Below, in pieces: positions 13,801 through 27,400 of a DNA stretch of 64,000 bases. Source of the stretch: Bostrychus sinensis (taxonomy: Eukaryota; Chordata; Actinopteri; Gobiiformes; Eleotridae); the NCBI GenBank assembly GCA_020698575.1, contig CM036254.1, positions 23,412,026 to 23,476,025 on the forward strand, in the 5' to 3' direction. The notes under the pieces are model-generated. The model did no database searches. It had not been told where the DNA came from and saw only the letters and a program-made list of their open reading frames with translations. The number at the start of each line of letters is the position of its first letter. The stretch's first letter is position 1. Made by a program: the position numbers and the translations under genes.

Positions 13801-15444
13801 TGGTCTGCATTGCTTGGTTTCTCGCCAGGATTAGCCCAGGATGGATTTTAGGAGTCATGATTTCCTGTCGTGAGCAGATAGGGCTGGGGCCTTTAAACAG
13901 GGGTGTCATTGGGCTCATTGGGATGATGGAGGGCACTGGCTTCGCACAGGATGAAATTAAACACTGCAATATCTCCTACATCCTGTTTAAATGGGTCTGG
14001 CAGTGCTTTCATTAAGGAATCTGGACGCAATTCACTTTAACTCTACATAATTGCAAAGAAAAGAAGTGCACAAATTGATTATTATTGCTATATCCCCAAC
14101 TGTAGTGCAGATAACTTGTTGTTCAATAATGTTGGCTTCAGTGGGACAGACATTACACAGACACTACACTTTTTGCATGTCCAGGCACCCGGTGTAAAAC
14201 TTCTCATAGTGAACCACTGCATGTTAGGAGGCAGATGATTTGCTGTAGTGAACCCAGAAGGGAAGGGAGTCAGGCTATTGTTTTCTGTTACTGTACAAAT
14301 TACAAGCAGATCCCTTCACACTCAACTGTTGTAGGGTAGTAGTTGTCCACATACTAGGTCCCCCCTGAACAACACTGCACATTGCTTATTTATAAGTGCA
14401 CCTAAGCCTCTTACAGACAGGAACCACCCTAAGTACGTCCATACAAACAAGGAACACAAGCAAACATTGCATTGTCCCCCACAACAGTAAGTTTACTTTT
14501 TCCCATATTGACAACAAAGGCATTGGCCAGTTTCAGCTCACTCCAAATGGGATCAGACTTTTTTTTTTTTTTTTCATACACCCTAATAGGTCAGTATAAC
14601 GCTCTTGTTGTCAAAGACCTTTTTAAAAACTAGCCATTGCTGCTGACCCTGTTCTGTTTATTTTTTCTTGACCTCACCAACACAGGGTCAGTTAACAAGC
14701 TCAACAACTTATTGGTGTCTGTCTCAGTGCAGTGGACAAATGTTTGCTCAGTCCGATGTGAATTACTTCTGGACACCTTGCTTGTGTTTTTTTCATTTGG
14801 AAAGGTGGCCTGAGTCCTCAAATTTATGGTTCACCTCAAGTTGTTTTCCCCAGCCTGTTGATCCAGAGCAGATCCTCTCTGTTGATGTTTATGATGTTTA
14901 TTTTACCAGCGGGAATTTGTTCAGAAAGAAATTATTGCACAAATAGGTCTTGGTGCATTTTGATGGGATTTCCCAAAAACAGATTTACTACTAGTTTCAT
15001 TCTCACTCATTCTACACCAGACTACTAATTTACTGCTTAAATTTTCCAAATTATGGATAATTTTACATTTTTGTTCTAGAATGACTTGTAGATAAACTTT
15101 TTTGATCCACACGGAAAATGATTTGGTAAATAAATATACTATTACATACTGCACATACAAGTGGTTTAAGTACTTAAAGTTGTAATTAAAATTGTAATGG
15201 CCAATAATTAGATAATAAATAGTTTGATAGAAATATTTTGGAGCCATAATAATACTTAAGCAATTAACTTGTTTGAGACAGCTGTCAATTAGTAGAGCAT
15301 GTACAGTTCGATCACTTTAGTTTCAATACAGTATTATATAGATATTACAATAAAGGGGCCGAATGACTTTATTGTTACCTTTTTCTTTCATTATTTATAT
15401 TTAAGACTATACCAGTTTTGTTCAATAGCTCAAGTATTTTATTA

Positions 15445-15475
<31 letters not shown>

Positions 15476-18400
15476 GTCCTTATTCTCACCTGCATTTGTT
15501 AAATTTGAAAAATAAAATAAAAAAAATTAGGAATGGATGTGTTAGCAACAGACTAAGCCCTTGTGATTTTGTAATTTAAGCGTAATTATCATCAGCAGCA
15601 GTTCGCAATTATTTCAAAAGGTCAATGAAAAAAAAAAGTCTGCTGCACAGTCTAGTTAATGCTTAATGCTTCAAAGGGAATAATTAGAACATATTATGGA
15701 TTTACAAAGTCCTACAAATCATATTAAAATTAACTAATGTTGTATTTGTTGTCATTATTTTTATTGCAAACAAAAACATGACACATGCCGTTTACACAGA
15801 CCACATGCTGTCCTCCAAATAACAGGGAAATGACCATTGCAAACCCCTATAGTGCTGAAAAGACCACTACTGAGCTCCACTTACACCAGTACAGAGGAGC
15901 TTGCTGAGCTGCAGAAAGGCGCGAAATTCTGCCCTGTCCTTGATTTATGACCTAAGGGAGCATTCTTTCTCACAGGGGGCAATTTGATATTCCCTCAGCC
16001 CTCTGCTACACTCATTTACTGAGGCCTGGTCACTGCCCCACGAAGGACGACCCGTGCATGACTAACTCCACCTGCACTGGCCTTCACCTACTACACAAGA
16101 GATGACCAGTATACTAATTTTATCTGGCCTCTTGAGGAATTGGACGCAGATGGACTCGGCTGGCACAAGAACTCTTTGTAGCTTATGAATCCCATGTTGT
16201 CATTGTTGGCATGCGTCATGGACTGGGTATAATTGCTTACGACAAGCTCAGGTTGTGCTAAATTGGGAAACAATCTCAGGTTGAGAGCAGGGCATCCTAC
16301 GAGGGGCAGGAAGTGAACAAGGACATGACAGATTGGCATGCTGTGAGCAGACGGTTTGGGTTCTGTGAGAGGGAACCTGGTGCTTGATCTACTTGGACAT
16401 GATTGCATTTATTTCTTTAATGACTCCAAAGATAGCTTTAATTAAGTCACCAGAGTTACATTTTTATTTACTTATTTACTGCTATTGTAAGACCTACTGC
16501 AAAATACTCCATTTAATAAAACTACTTTAGGTGTTTATATTATGAACTATATTTTTAATAAGTTCTATTGACTTAGGTAACCTTTTTCAAATATGCTTAT
16601 GAACCCATCTAGAATAGTGACTTACCTATCAAAAATGAATCAAAATTCATGTATAGGTGAATTGGTGAATGTAAATTGCTCATTCAGAATAAATGTAAGC
16701 GTGAATCTGGGAATTGTTCGACTTGTACCCCACCTCAGGCCCATAGCTCAAACCACCCACAACCCTTTGTGAAAATAAGCTGAGGAAGTGTAAACTGGTA
16801 CTACATATACTGCATTGTTGTTTAATGAATGTAGTTAATTTCAGTAAAATATAGCAAACATGTATGTGTAGTATTCAAACACTGCATACATTTAAAACAG
16901 CTAGTCAGTTTGCAAATACATATCAGGAATAACATTAGGGCCACCAATAATAGGTAGGTCATACTGTTATGCCTTATCAATTTATATGCCCTTTGGATAT
17001 TATTGTTACTCCTCAATGTGGCCCTTCATTACTGCATGACTTCATTCAACACCACCACAATAGAGTGTCTGTATTGCACAGAATGTGTGTGTTCAAGGTT
17101 TCACTCACTAATAATGTGTTGGCTAAATTAATTTAGACAGATTTTTAGGACGGCTGTCACTGCTGAGATTACCCACAGTCTGTGCGAAGCAAAGGCCAGC
17201 TCGTCCCATTTCATCATTACTTTGTTTTTCCGGTGCTCTGTGCCATACTTGCGCGTATTGTTCAGATTTGGTGCTATGACTTTATGAGTCATGAGCTGAC
17301 GTCAGAGCTCACTTTGCCCTGCCAGATATAACTCATGTGTTCCACTGGACAATATGGAGAGTGGCTTGGTGAAGTAAATAAAGATGGATTTCATGCTGAC
17401 ACTAATGCTAACACTAGATTCTACAGCTTCACATAGATTTACATTGAATTTATAGAAGTTCACATAGGTTTGGGAGAAATGCAAAATATTTAATTTATTT
17501 TGCGAGGAAAAAATCTCTTTTGAGTTTATTTTGAGACTATGAAGAAGTGTATTATTAGGTGTTCTCAAAAAGTCTTGATGTTGGAGTTTTATTTATGGGA
17601 TACACCAGTCTTTGTAATAATTATACATTTGAAAACTTTGTATTTCAAGTGTAGGATGTCTTGTCTTTTGAGATTATTGCTTTGGGCGTCTTATGTTTGG
17701 GAAGTGCTAACCTGTATATTTGTGTGTTCAGGTAAGTCTGCCTATAGCAAGCCGATTGTATATACAGAGCAGGACCACATACTGTGTAATTCCACTGGTA
17801 GCCAAAACATCCCAGCCCCAACGTCTTGTTTAATCCGCTAAAATCTCACCACGCTATATAATCTGTAAGGAATTTCACTGGTCATCTCAGAACCCTGAGC
17901 CATAAACCTAAAGCATGACCAGTGACTTTTGTTTAGTAGATCAGCAGGGTCAGAAGCTGGTGCCTTGATATCAGTCATTTTGCAGCTTATCAATGCCTAA
18001 AAGGGGCTGCTGTTATGATAGTCCAGCTGGCTTAAGTGTGCCTGGTTATCACTGGTGAACCTGACTCTGCATATATCAGACCAAACACAGCAAACAGACT
18101 AGAGTAAAGATCATATTTTTACATTTTTTCCGACTATATGATTGTATGAATAAGCAATTGATGTATATTGTCCTATTGTAAAAGTCGACTTACTTCACAA
18201 ACTGACTGCTGCTGTAATCTGCTCAAATTTGCCACAATTGACCCCGGCTTCATTGGAAGCATGTTTATCAACACTTGATAAATTTTGGTGCCACACACAT
18301 GTTGTCTTTTGCCCTCATGTGTCAAAGGCCAGGCTGCAGAAGTTTCCTTTATTAATTGTCTGCTTGTATGTGTGTGTGTTTAGTATGCCTCAGATAAAAC

Positions 18401-21400
18401 CTGTCAAACAGTGGAGTTGACCCCTACAGGATACAGGGCATCCCGCACGTGGCGGGACTAGACCCCAGGGCAGCACCACAATGCAGTGATTTACTCTTCA
18501 AAGACAAGCTCATGATAGTAGTTCATCTGCATCTTAACCCTCCTTAACCCACCAACAGGCTGTGTATATGAGGGTGTCATAGGACGAGTGTTGCACAGCA
18601 GCTCAAATAAACAGCTCTATAAGTGAGGCTTTGTGACGCTCAAACGTGTGTGTACTGTCATGTCCAAATAGCAGTAGTAATACTGATTTACTTCTATCAA
18701 ACATCTTCGAAATTTAAGCCTGACTAAGAACAATAAAGGTCTGCAAAACCAAAAAGTTTTATTCTACAGTCTATTGTCCTTCAGAACAACATTGAGGTTC
18801 TGTAAACACAGCCCTTTGCCTTCATCTAAGCATTGAGCTCCTTTGTTTTGATTGGAGGGAATTTTTAAATTAGATGGCTGCACAATATATCACACATTTT
18901 TTTTGTTGCAATATCAGCAATCACTAAAAGCATATCACATTCACAACGAATTGCTTTACTGCACTTTATAGAGTATATTTTCTGCATGTCCTATTAGAAC
19001 CTTTAACTCAATTGTAATCAAATATAAATTGTATAGCAAGACAACCAGTCAAAGTTGACTGGTTGTCACTCATTGTTGCATTTTTTTATGTAACACTTAA
19101 CATTTAACTTTTACCATACACATGGTGCTCTATATTATATAAGATTGAGTGTAGTTATTGAATGCCCCATGTTGTTCTGGCAAGGGTTACTTACCAACAT
19201 TTGCCTGGAAATCCAGATTATGCCTTTAAGAAATAAAATACGTGACATAAAGTTGTGTATAGATATAGCAAAACAGACAAAAGATTTATCTCTTGACAAT
19301 TTTATGTGTAGTGTCTCCCTTTATGTACCTGACCTTGACATTACAGACTGCAGCTGAAAGGAAGCGACTAAACCATAAGCAACACAGTATATCACAAACC
19401 CTTGAGATCGTTGCTGCAGAGTACATTAAACAGCTGTTGTCAGGGTCCATAAGTTGTCATTTTTATAGGCAACAGTTTATTATTAATATTGCTGCACGTC
19501 TTGATAAGAAGTGGCTTTGGATTTGGTTCAAATGAGCAGATACCCTCTCAAGGCCTTACGGTGTTTCTGTCAATGATTCTGCAATTTGAGAAGTGGGCTT
19601 TATGAAGTGACTGGCATCTCCAGGGCCTAATCTGAAGACAGGAGCCAGATGTAGTTTTTCTACGTTGGGCTTTGGTCTGGGCTGCTGCAGGTCTTAATCC
19701 ACCTTCCAGTCACTGCCCAGGAGGAGGCACAGATAGCTGAGGTTGTAGTTGAGATGGCAAAGATAAAGGCAAATCTATTGAGGCGGGAATCCATCAGTGA
19801 TAACGGATCAGGTGAATTTGTCTCAGATAGTCATATGCAAACTAGTAGTCTGTGACAATGAATATGTTAATGTTATCATTAGTGTTGTCTTTGTGCTGGT
19901 CCCAAGCCCAGATAAATGTGGAAAACCCAAAAGAAAAGAAGATGGTAATGAATAACGATGTACACTTGTCAAATAAAAGCCAACAAAACACAAACACAAC
20001 ACAAAACAATAAAAATAAATGCTTTTTGTGCAAAGAACCTAATTTCAGCAGGCTCTGAACAAGTTTCTTTCACTTGTTTAGGTTTTGTTTGCTTGTTTTA
20101 TTGTTTTTTATGGAATTTTTCAACTTGCTTGTCAGCAAAGCAAATAAAATAATTTTTGGGCTGACAAAACAATGAAAAAAAAAAAAAATGGTTTGGTCTA
20201 TGGTTGTGACAAAAAGTTATGTTTACCTAACAAGGATTAGTAAGTGTAGTAAATAGCTCAAATGGTCTTTGGGCCATGAGTGTACCTAAATTATTTGTAT
20301 GTGTTTTGTCCCTCAACTGTGCAAAGCCACTATATTTGATGCATGTCTGGCCGACCTGATAAGGCGTTCAGCAGGAAGTAGTAGTGCAGGATGAGTTCCT
20401 GTGCGGTACATGCCTCACAAGGACCTGAGTTCAATAGGACACTTGGAAAGGAAAAAGGATGTAGATCATATCTTCTCAAGAATGAGAATATAGCTAATGC
20501 AACCACATACTTACAATTTGGTTACAGCTACAACGTTTGTTTACAAAGCAGAAGGGTTCTGGTTAGCTTTTTCATGTTAACCTATTTTGCTAGTGGAGGA
20601 ACTTCTTGAAGCCCCTCTGCAGATTATGTGAGCAATTATATTAAGACAATTAGAAGTGCTTCACGGCTGTACTATGCCCTTCATTAGGACTTAGCTGTCT
20701 TCAAAAGTTTCTGAGAGCCAACTTTGAAAGATAATGAGCAGTGCTTTTTCAAGACAGTGTTAGCAATTAGGTGATTATTCTTTCTTGTTGAGTGTTGTTT
20801 GAAAAAGCTTTGTGTTTTTTTAAGGGGGGGCAGCATCCCTCATTTGAACCTTTGCGGTCGTAGGGGGAGGAGCACTTTCACACTTTGTGTGATACTTTGC
20901 TGATCAAGTAACAAAGTCAAACACCAGGACCCCACATAAAACTGCACTTTCCCGCTTCAAAACACTCTCAGTGCTGAACACAGCCCCCTCATTCCTTCAC
21001 TAATTTCTCTGAGCCTCTTCCAGCTCTTCCTTTTTGTGAGGACCAATAAAGCATTACTGGCGCCTAATGTTCTGCTGAATTTCACACCTTTGCTAACATC
21101 TTCTTTGAGCAAACGAGAAAACCTTGTCCCAGGGGAAGTAATCCTCATTTCTCTTGTTAAGCCATCCTCTTATCTGCACACTTCCACTGTTCAGACTCCC
21201 AGAGCACTGCCCACTTGTACAATAGTTCAATAGTACAGCAGTCTTAAGTAGTGATACCACTTAGCAATGAGACAATTCTTAACAGAAAATGCAGAACTTT
21301 TAAATTCTCTTTTCTCAAAGACATCTGAAAAATAATGTTGCGGTTTTGTATTGAAGAAATAAAATATCATTCACTCATTGTCAGTTCAAAACATACCCTT

Positions 21401-24400
21401 TTGTACCCTCTTGCTCTCAACCATAGACCCTTCCAGGAGAGGTGTATTTAGAAAAGTTGCGTACGCAGCCTGGTACTGAGGTTAACATTCCATTCCATTA
21501 ATTTCTGTTAATAAACTAATGGTTTATAAATTTAATTAAAATTACTCTGCACATTTCTGTAAATACTTAACCTGCTTAAGACTGAAATTAAGAAATGTAA
21601 ATTTCTTATCATTTAGCGTATATGCTAATTGCTATTTTAATTAAAATGTCTAAACATTGACACTCATGAATGTTATCAAACTATCCTCTGATATTACTCG
21701 CATGTGGTGGAGTGGTTGTTAGTTGTCAGACCTGTCTTGATTATTCATAATTTGCTATGTTTAGTGTCTAGATCTAATTCCTTCACTAAAAGTATTGTCA
21801 TCTTTTAAACTTTCGGTACCAGTCTTTGGAACACAAACATTCTGTTTACAAACAGTAACAGGAGTGACTATATTACAAAAGCTGCGCACACAGCCTGGTA
21901 CCGAGATTAATGTTCTATCCCATTCATTTCTATGAGGGAGCAAAATAAAAATATTAATTCAGACATTTTTGGATGCCAGGAACAAATGGTTGTTGTTGTT
22001 TAGATATTTATTAAAAATTACTCTAAATTGATATGACCCAGATCTGAGTGTCAGTACCAGTTGCTAAAATTAACTTAATAAAGTAGGATCTGGCAAACTC
22101 TTGTAGTCCAACACATTTCTGTGACTACTACTCCTGCGTAACATTGAAATTAAGAAATGTAAATTACGTAGTGTTTAGCTCATATACAAATTATAGACGT
22201 TAATAACTACGTTAAATTAAACGGCTAAGCTTTCACACACTCCCTAGTGTTATCAAACCAGGCATTAAAAATGTATAGAGATCGGGAACCTACATCATAA
22301 AATGACCTTTGAGTGATAAAAAAAGTAAACAAACAAACCTTGAAACAATTCTTTTCACTGCTTTGTTACTCTTGGTGAATGTTTATCACACACTAAAGTA
22401 TCAGAATAATTTTGTGTTAACACTAACTTGAGTAATTTACATCCTAAATTGCTCCATTGTTTTACTATATAAAAAAATCATGTGTGACCACCAATGTGAC
22501 GTCACAATCCTGTTCTCTATTATCGTCTTTTTTAACTTCCGGTACTAGTCTTTGGAACACAAACATTCTGTTTGCAAACACAAGAAGGGTCTATAATCTG
22601 TTGACCTGAAGTCACAACATTCTAAAGTGTGAGATGCAAGCCAGGCTAAAATTCTGTGGTAGACTTTACTGTCAATATATGTCAAGTTCACTCTCTTCTC
22701 TGCCAGAACAAATTACTTAAGGTAATAGAATTTGTTTACTATAGCGTCACAACGTTGTGATATTATTCAATCACACAGGCACACAGACAGTATACAGAGC
22801 ATTAAGCCACAAGATTAATAGCAAGGTAGTGAACCCAATCGCTAACAAATAATGATTAAGTTCAACAATTGTGGATTTTCTCTTTGGATATTTCTTTTAA
22901 AAATATTGCCTCACCCACAGAGTAATACTGGCTCCTGTCCTCCATGTGTGACTTTGTCATCATCAGATTCTAGAACGTAAATGCATCCCATTTTAATATG
23001 ACTTTATAATATACCACATTTATTGTGCACTACAGTTTTCCCCCATTATTCGAAGAAGTGCACATATAAATTAAATGGAGTGAGAATTAATAATTGTCTG
23101 TAAGTTTATGTCTTCAAGTGTTGGCCCTATAACACCTTTGTTCAGGATGTACGCCTAAGACCCCAAGTTGCTGGGAGAGGCTTCCGTCATCATAATAGTT
23201 TCTCTCATCTTTGTAACAGATGTCAATAGTAATGTGATTAGACTAAGTGATTACAGTTGACGTGTATATTTCCTCACAGTTACGTGTGATATGAGTGCAT
23301 GGTGGAGCTTTAGATGTACTGCTGCAAATGTTAATTAAACTTGTATTGTAAAATAAATATGAGTTGGCATTCATTTGATTTTGAAATGAGCCAGTACGGA
23401 AGACCATAATGTTTTAATAAGCGCTGTTGTCCTGCAGCCAGTGAAGCAGAGCAAGTATAAAGACGATAGACAGTCAAATAATGATGAGGTTTGGCTGATA
23501 AAAACTACAAGACCGAGTGGGTCACCTCCTGGCTAATGACTTCCACAGCTGGGACCCCTGGGACCAGTGCGCTCGTGCTCTGCACCTCTCCTGGCTGCTC
23601 TAAGTCATCACTCTGTTTGTTTAGTGAAGATTAGCAACGTAAAACCCTTACAACATCCTGAACACGCAACGAAAGAAGAAGACACGGGACAATGGGAATA
23701 GAGATTGATAGTTAGAAAAACACGTAGTGATAAAGTGTGAGATTGGGTTGTCTTTTTATACACGGCCATTTAAAACTAGCCTCAACAAATATTAGTCTTA
23801 AGTGTTTCTGGTAAAAGATGATACAGTTGGATAACATTTGTGTTTTCAAGCAAGGTTCTGTTTTACTGCCTCTGTTGTCATAGATTTGCAGCAGTAAAAT
23901 CTACAGAGTCCATTGATCTCCAGGCTCACTGGTGTGAAGCACGCATTTAGAGTGATAGTAGCCCAGTTGTAAAATTCTCCTTTTTTTTTTTTTTGCAGTG
24001 TGCATTAATTAAAATTAAAAAAGCACTAATGATGCAAAATATTCAGTGACAATTACTAATGCAAGCAACTTTCGGAATTAAAAACTTTTAACTCAAATGA
24101 GGCTTAGTCAATTGGTTGGGTTCTCCCTAGGTATTTTAAAGTGTTAAAATAAAAGTTGTTTGCATTTGTTGCAGTTGTCACTGAATAAAGCACCTTAACC
24201 TGTATGTCAATAATACATCACTATTACAAAACATATGGAGTGCATGTAATTTTGAGCAAGTAGCCTAACCAGGTGTGCTACAGGTGTTTGCTGAACTGTG
24301 GCAGGAAGCAGATGTGCGCTGATTTCATGAGGGGCCCTATCAGCCCAAACCACCTGGATGTCCCGCTGTAGCTCTACTTCCTGAGGCTTAAATCATGACT

Positions 24401-27400
24401 GTTAAAGATAAGGAGCGGAGGCCACAGCAGTCAGATTCACTGTTTTTGGGTTAACTATAACGGAACACTTCAGGGCTTCATTGTGATTATGTTTCTTAGT
24501 GATAAAAGGTAGATGGTAGGAGAAGTGATAAGATACAGCTTCAGGAGGCCTTTAGGGAATGGTGGAGAATCGTGTAAAAACTAAAATCAATACAAGAAAC
24601 AATGCACTTGTCTAATAAAACCGAAAAGGTGAAGTAGCTCTGGCAAGTTGTCAATGCTCAAAAGAGAGAAGGAAGTCTATAAACTAAATGTCTCTATAGT
24701 TTTACAGCCTTGAAGTCTTGTAAGCTGTCACATTTTATTAACCCTGAAATCTTTGTTTTTGTTCCCTTTACAGCCCCTGTCCTGAGCAAGGAATGGGAGA
24801 CGAATTTAACCTCATGGATCACTCAGACCTGTACATCCTAGACTTCAGTAAGTATTGCCTATTTACTGACCATCTTCAGTTAGTTAATGCCAGTATTTAT
24901 GCCCTTTAATTTAATATCTTAATTATTGAACAGATGATTTCCTGTGGCAAATAGCTAAATGGAAAATAGAAGAATCTGCTTTTGAAGAAAAAAAAAAAAT
25001 ATAGACACACTAGTTAAAAAGCAAATAAAGAATGGTTTGCCATTGTGCAAAATCTATAAAAATCACCACCGTACACCTTCATATGCATAACATTGCAGTT
25101 ACAAATTCTGACAAAATTCTTAATATTGCACGATTCAAATTATGATTACAGAGTTGAATAGTCCCTAATTCCTTCCATACACCTCGGGCATACTGGTCAT
25201 CAGCCCTGCCTCATATAATCACATGCACTTCTTCTGCACCCGGGGCAAGCCAAATATAGCCATATCCGGGAGCAGTGGGGCAGTCTGTAAAGCTGCCAGG
25301 TCACAGTTAGAGTTCATGTGTGTGGGCTTGCACCAGCACATACTGGGACTGGCATGGGACTGTGGCACACGCCTGCATACTCCCAAACTGTTTATCACTG
25401 AACATATGGTACCACAACTACAATGATGGCATGAAGAGGAGGCACTGAACTTGGAACTAGTAAAAAGAGAGCTCTAAGACAGTCAATCATATTACTAATT
25501 CTTCTTGTGTTGTAAAGTGTTGTTTTCACTGGAGCTGTACAGTACAGGTCAGGCCAAAACAAGTCTGTTGTTATTGCCCAAAGTAGAACAAAGCATCCAA
25601 AAAAGTGGCACAGGTTTACTTTCCGAGCCGTGAGGCAAAATACAGCAGTCAATTGGTTGGATGACAGATGACGCAAATATGGAGAGCAAACATGAGTCTG
25701 TCCCACACCTCTCTTTGTAAATTAAAAACATTGAATCAAGCATCACTTCATTCAAACATAATTTATATGTCAAATAAAAATATAACTTGCATGCCAAGTG
25801 TAAATGTTTGGTGGCTTGCTTAGAAACAGCACAGTGCAGCCTCTTTGGTGGTTACTTGTATGTGTTTTAAGGGTGTCATAGCTGTAGTATGTCTTGCTGC
25901 CTGATTAGTTTGTATAATTGCTTAATGAATCATTATTCTTTCCTCTGTTTTTCAGGCCCTAATTTGAAGACGTTATGCAAAATAGCTGTTATCCAGTACA
26001 GTCTGGAGCAGTCAGGACTCCCACACGATATCAGGTCAGAGACACACTCGCCTCCTGGACATTAGCACAGTTTGGTCAAAGGACTGACACACTGTTGTTT
26101 GCACTGGTTTTACACTTTCAACTCACAAATAGATGATGGCCATTAAAGAGCCATTTATGAGTCATTTGGCTGAAATTATCTACGGCTGAGTTTTACTTAG
26201 CCTTTGTCTGACATTACCTAAACACCCACACGGAAGTAGTAATTACATCATTTGTGTATAATTTTTAAGTCACTACTTGTTGAAAATTTTGGCCAAAATG
26301 CATTAACTGTCTTAAAGAGAAAATGATCTCCTGTCTCATGACGTCAGGTGATGGAAGTACTTTTATAAGTAATTTTATAAAGAAGAACAAAGATGTTTCC
26401 GGTTATTTTCCAAGTTTCAAAATTCAATAGAAAGATTAGAGCTTTTAGACACTTTACTTTTTCATGTTCATAGTAAGCCAAGTTGCACGGTACTGTGTAC
26501 TGTGTACTGTGTATAGCTTTATTTTCCCTGAAAATGTGTAGCCCTAAAATCATTTAGTTGATCCCCTCATTCATCATTTACCCTTCTTCCACTTATTCCC
26601 GCTACGGGTCGCGGGTGACTGGAGCCTATCCCAGTAACTTTGGGCGGGGTACACCCTGGACAGGGCTGACAGAGACGAGGGTGAACCCCGCCTACGGCCC
26701 AAAGTTACTGGGATAGGCTCCAGTCACCCGTGACCCCTACAGGTGACTGGAGACGGGGAATAACGGGAATACGGGAATAAGCGGTAGAAAATGAATGAAT
26801 GAATTCACCAATTCACCAATAACACATGCATGTTTTTGGACTGTGGGAGGAAGCCGGAGTACCCGGATTGAACCCACAGTAACATGGGGAGGACATGCAG
26901 ACTCCACAGTTCGTGTGATGGTGTGTTGGTCAGCCCGGGGCTTGAACCCATGATCTCCTTTCTGGGAGGCAAGAACACTAACCGCTCTGCCACTGTGCAC
27001 CCCCCATGATACCATCTTATGTATAAATTACATATTTAGATATAAAAATCGAAATACACTTGTTTTAATCTATGGAGCAGGTGCAAACTTGAGACTATAC
27101 AGACTATATGTACATAGCTTCTTTACTACAGGTATAAAAAAAATATATATAAATAACAAAAAGCCCTAAAAATAGACATGAGCCACATGTGGTCAGCGGA
27201 CATGTACGGTGACATGTAAGGGTTAATTACTTTGCTTTGTTGCTCAAATCCTTGCAACTTGATCCTAATTACTCCTCTTAGCCTCTCATTTCTCTGGCAC
27301 CATCACTGCCACCTTGCATGCTCCCCACTTTGGACATTTTCACTTGACCCTCTGACTCTAAAAGGGTTTTCAGCTGGGGTCACATCAGCCTGGTTAACTC

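Larger units (their letters stand above)
9778..24773 (+). other. klhdc3: klhdc3 coding intron 7, 15 kb
   Basis: This intron holds a LINE/SINE-type repeat near 10000, a hAT element, a dimeric inverted-repeat element and long AT-rich non-coding tracts. Several GC-richer islands (12550-12890, 15780-16100, 23540-23620, 24270-24430) stand out, but none translates to a recognisable protein. The other coding introns measure from 82 bp to about 3.3 kb, so this one is the outlier. Confidence 0.9.

Noticed and set aside
16091..16408. 105-codon open frame on the minus strand in the long intron
   Set aside because: No family resemblance and no ATG context. The area is merely GC-richer.
24000..24200. Possible exon before klhdc3 exon 8
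   Set aside because: No open frame continues the kelch protein. Exon 7 joins exon 8 exactly in phase.
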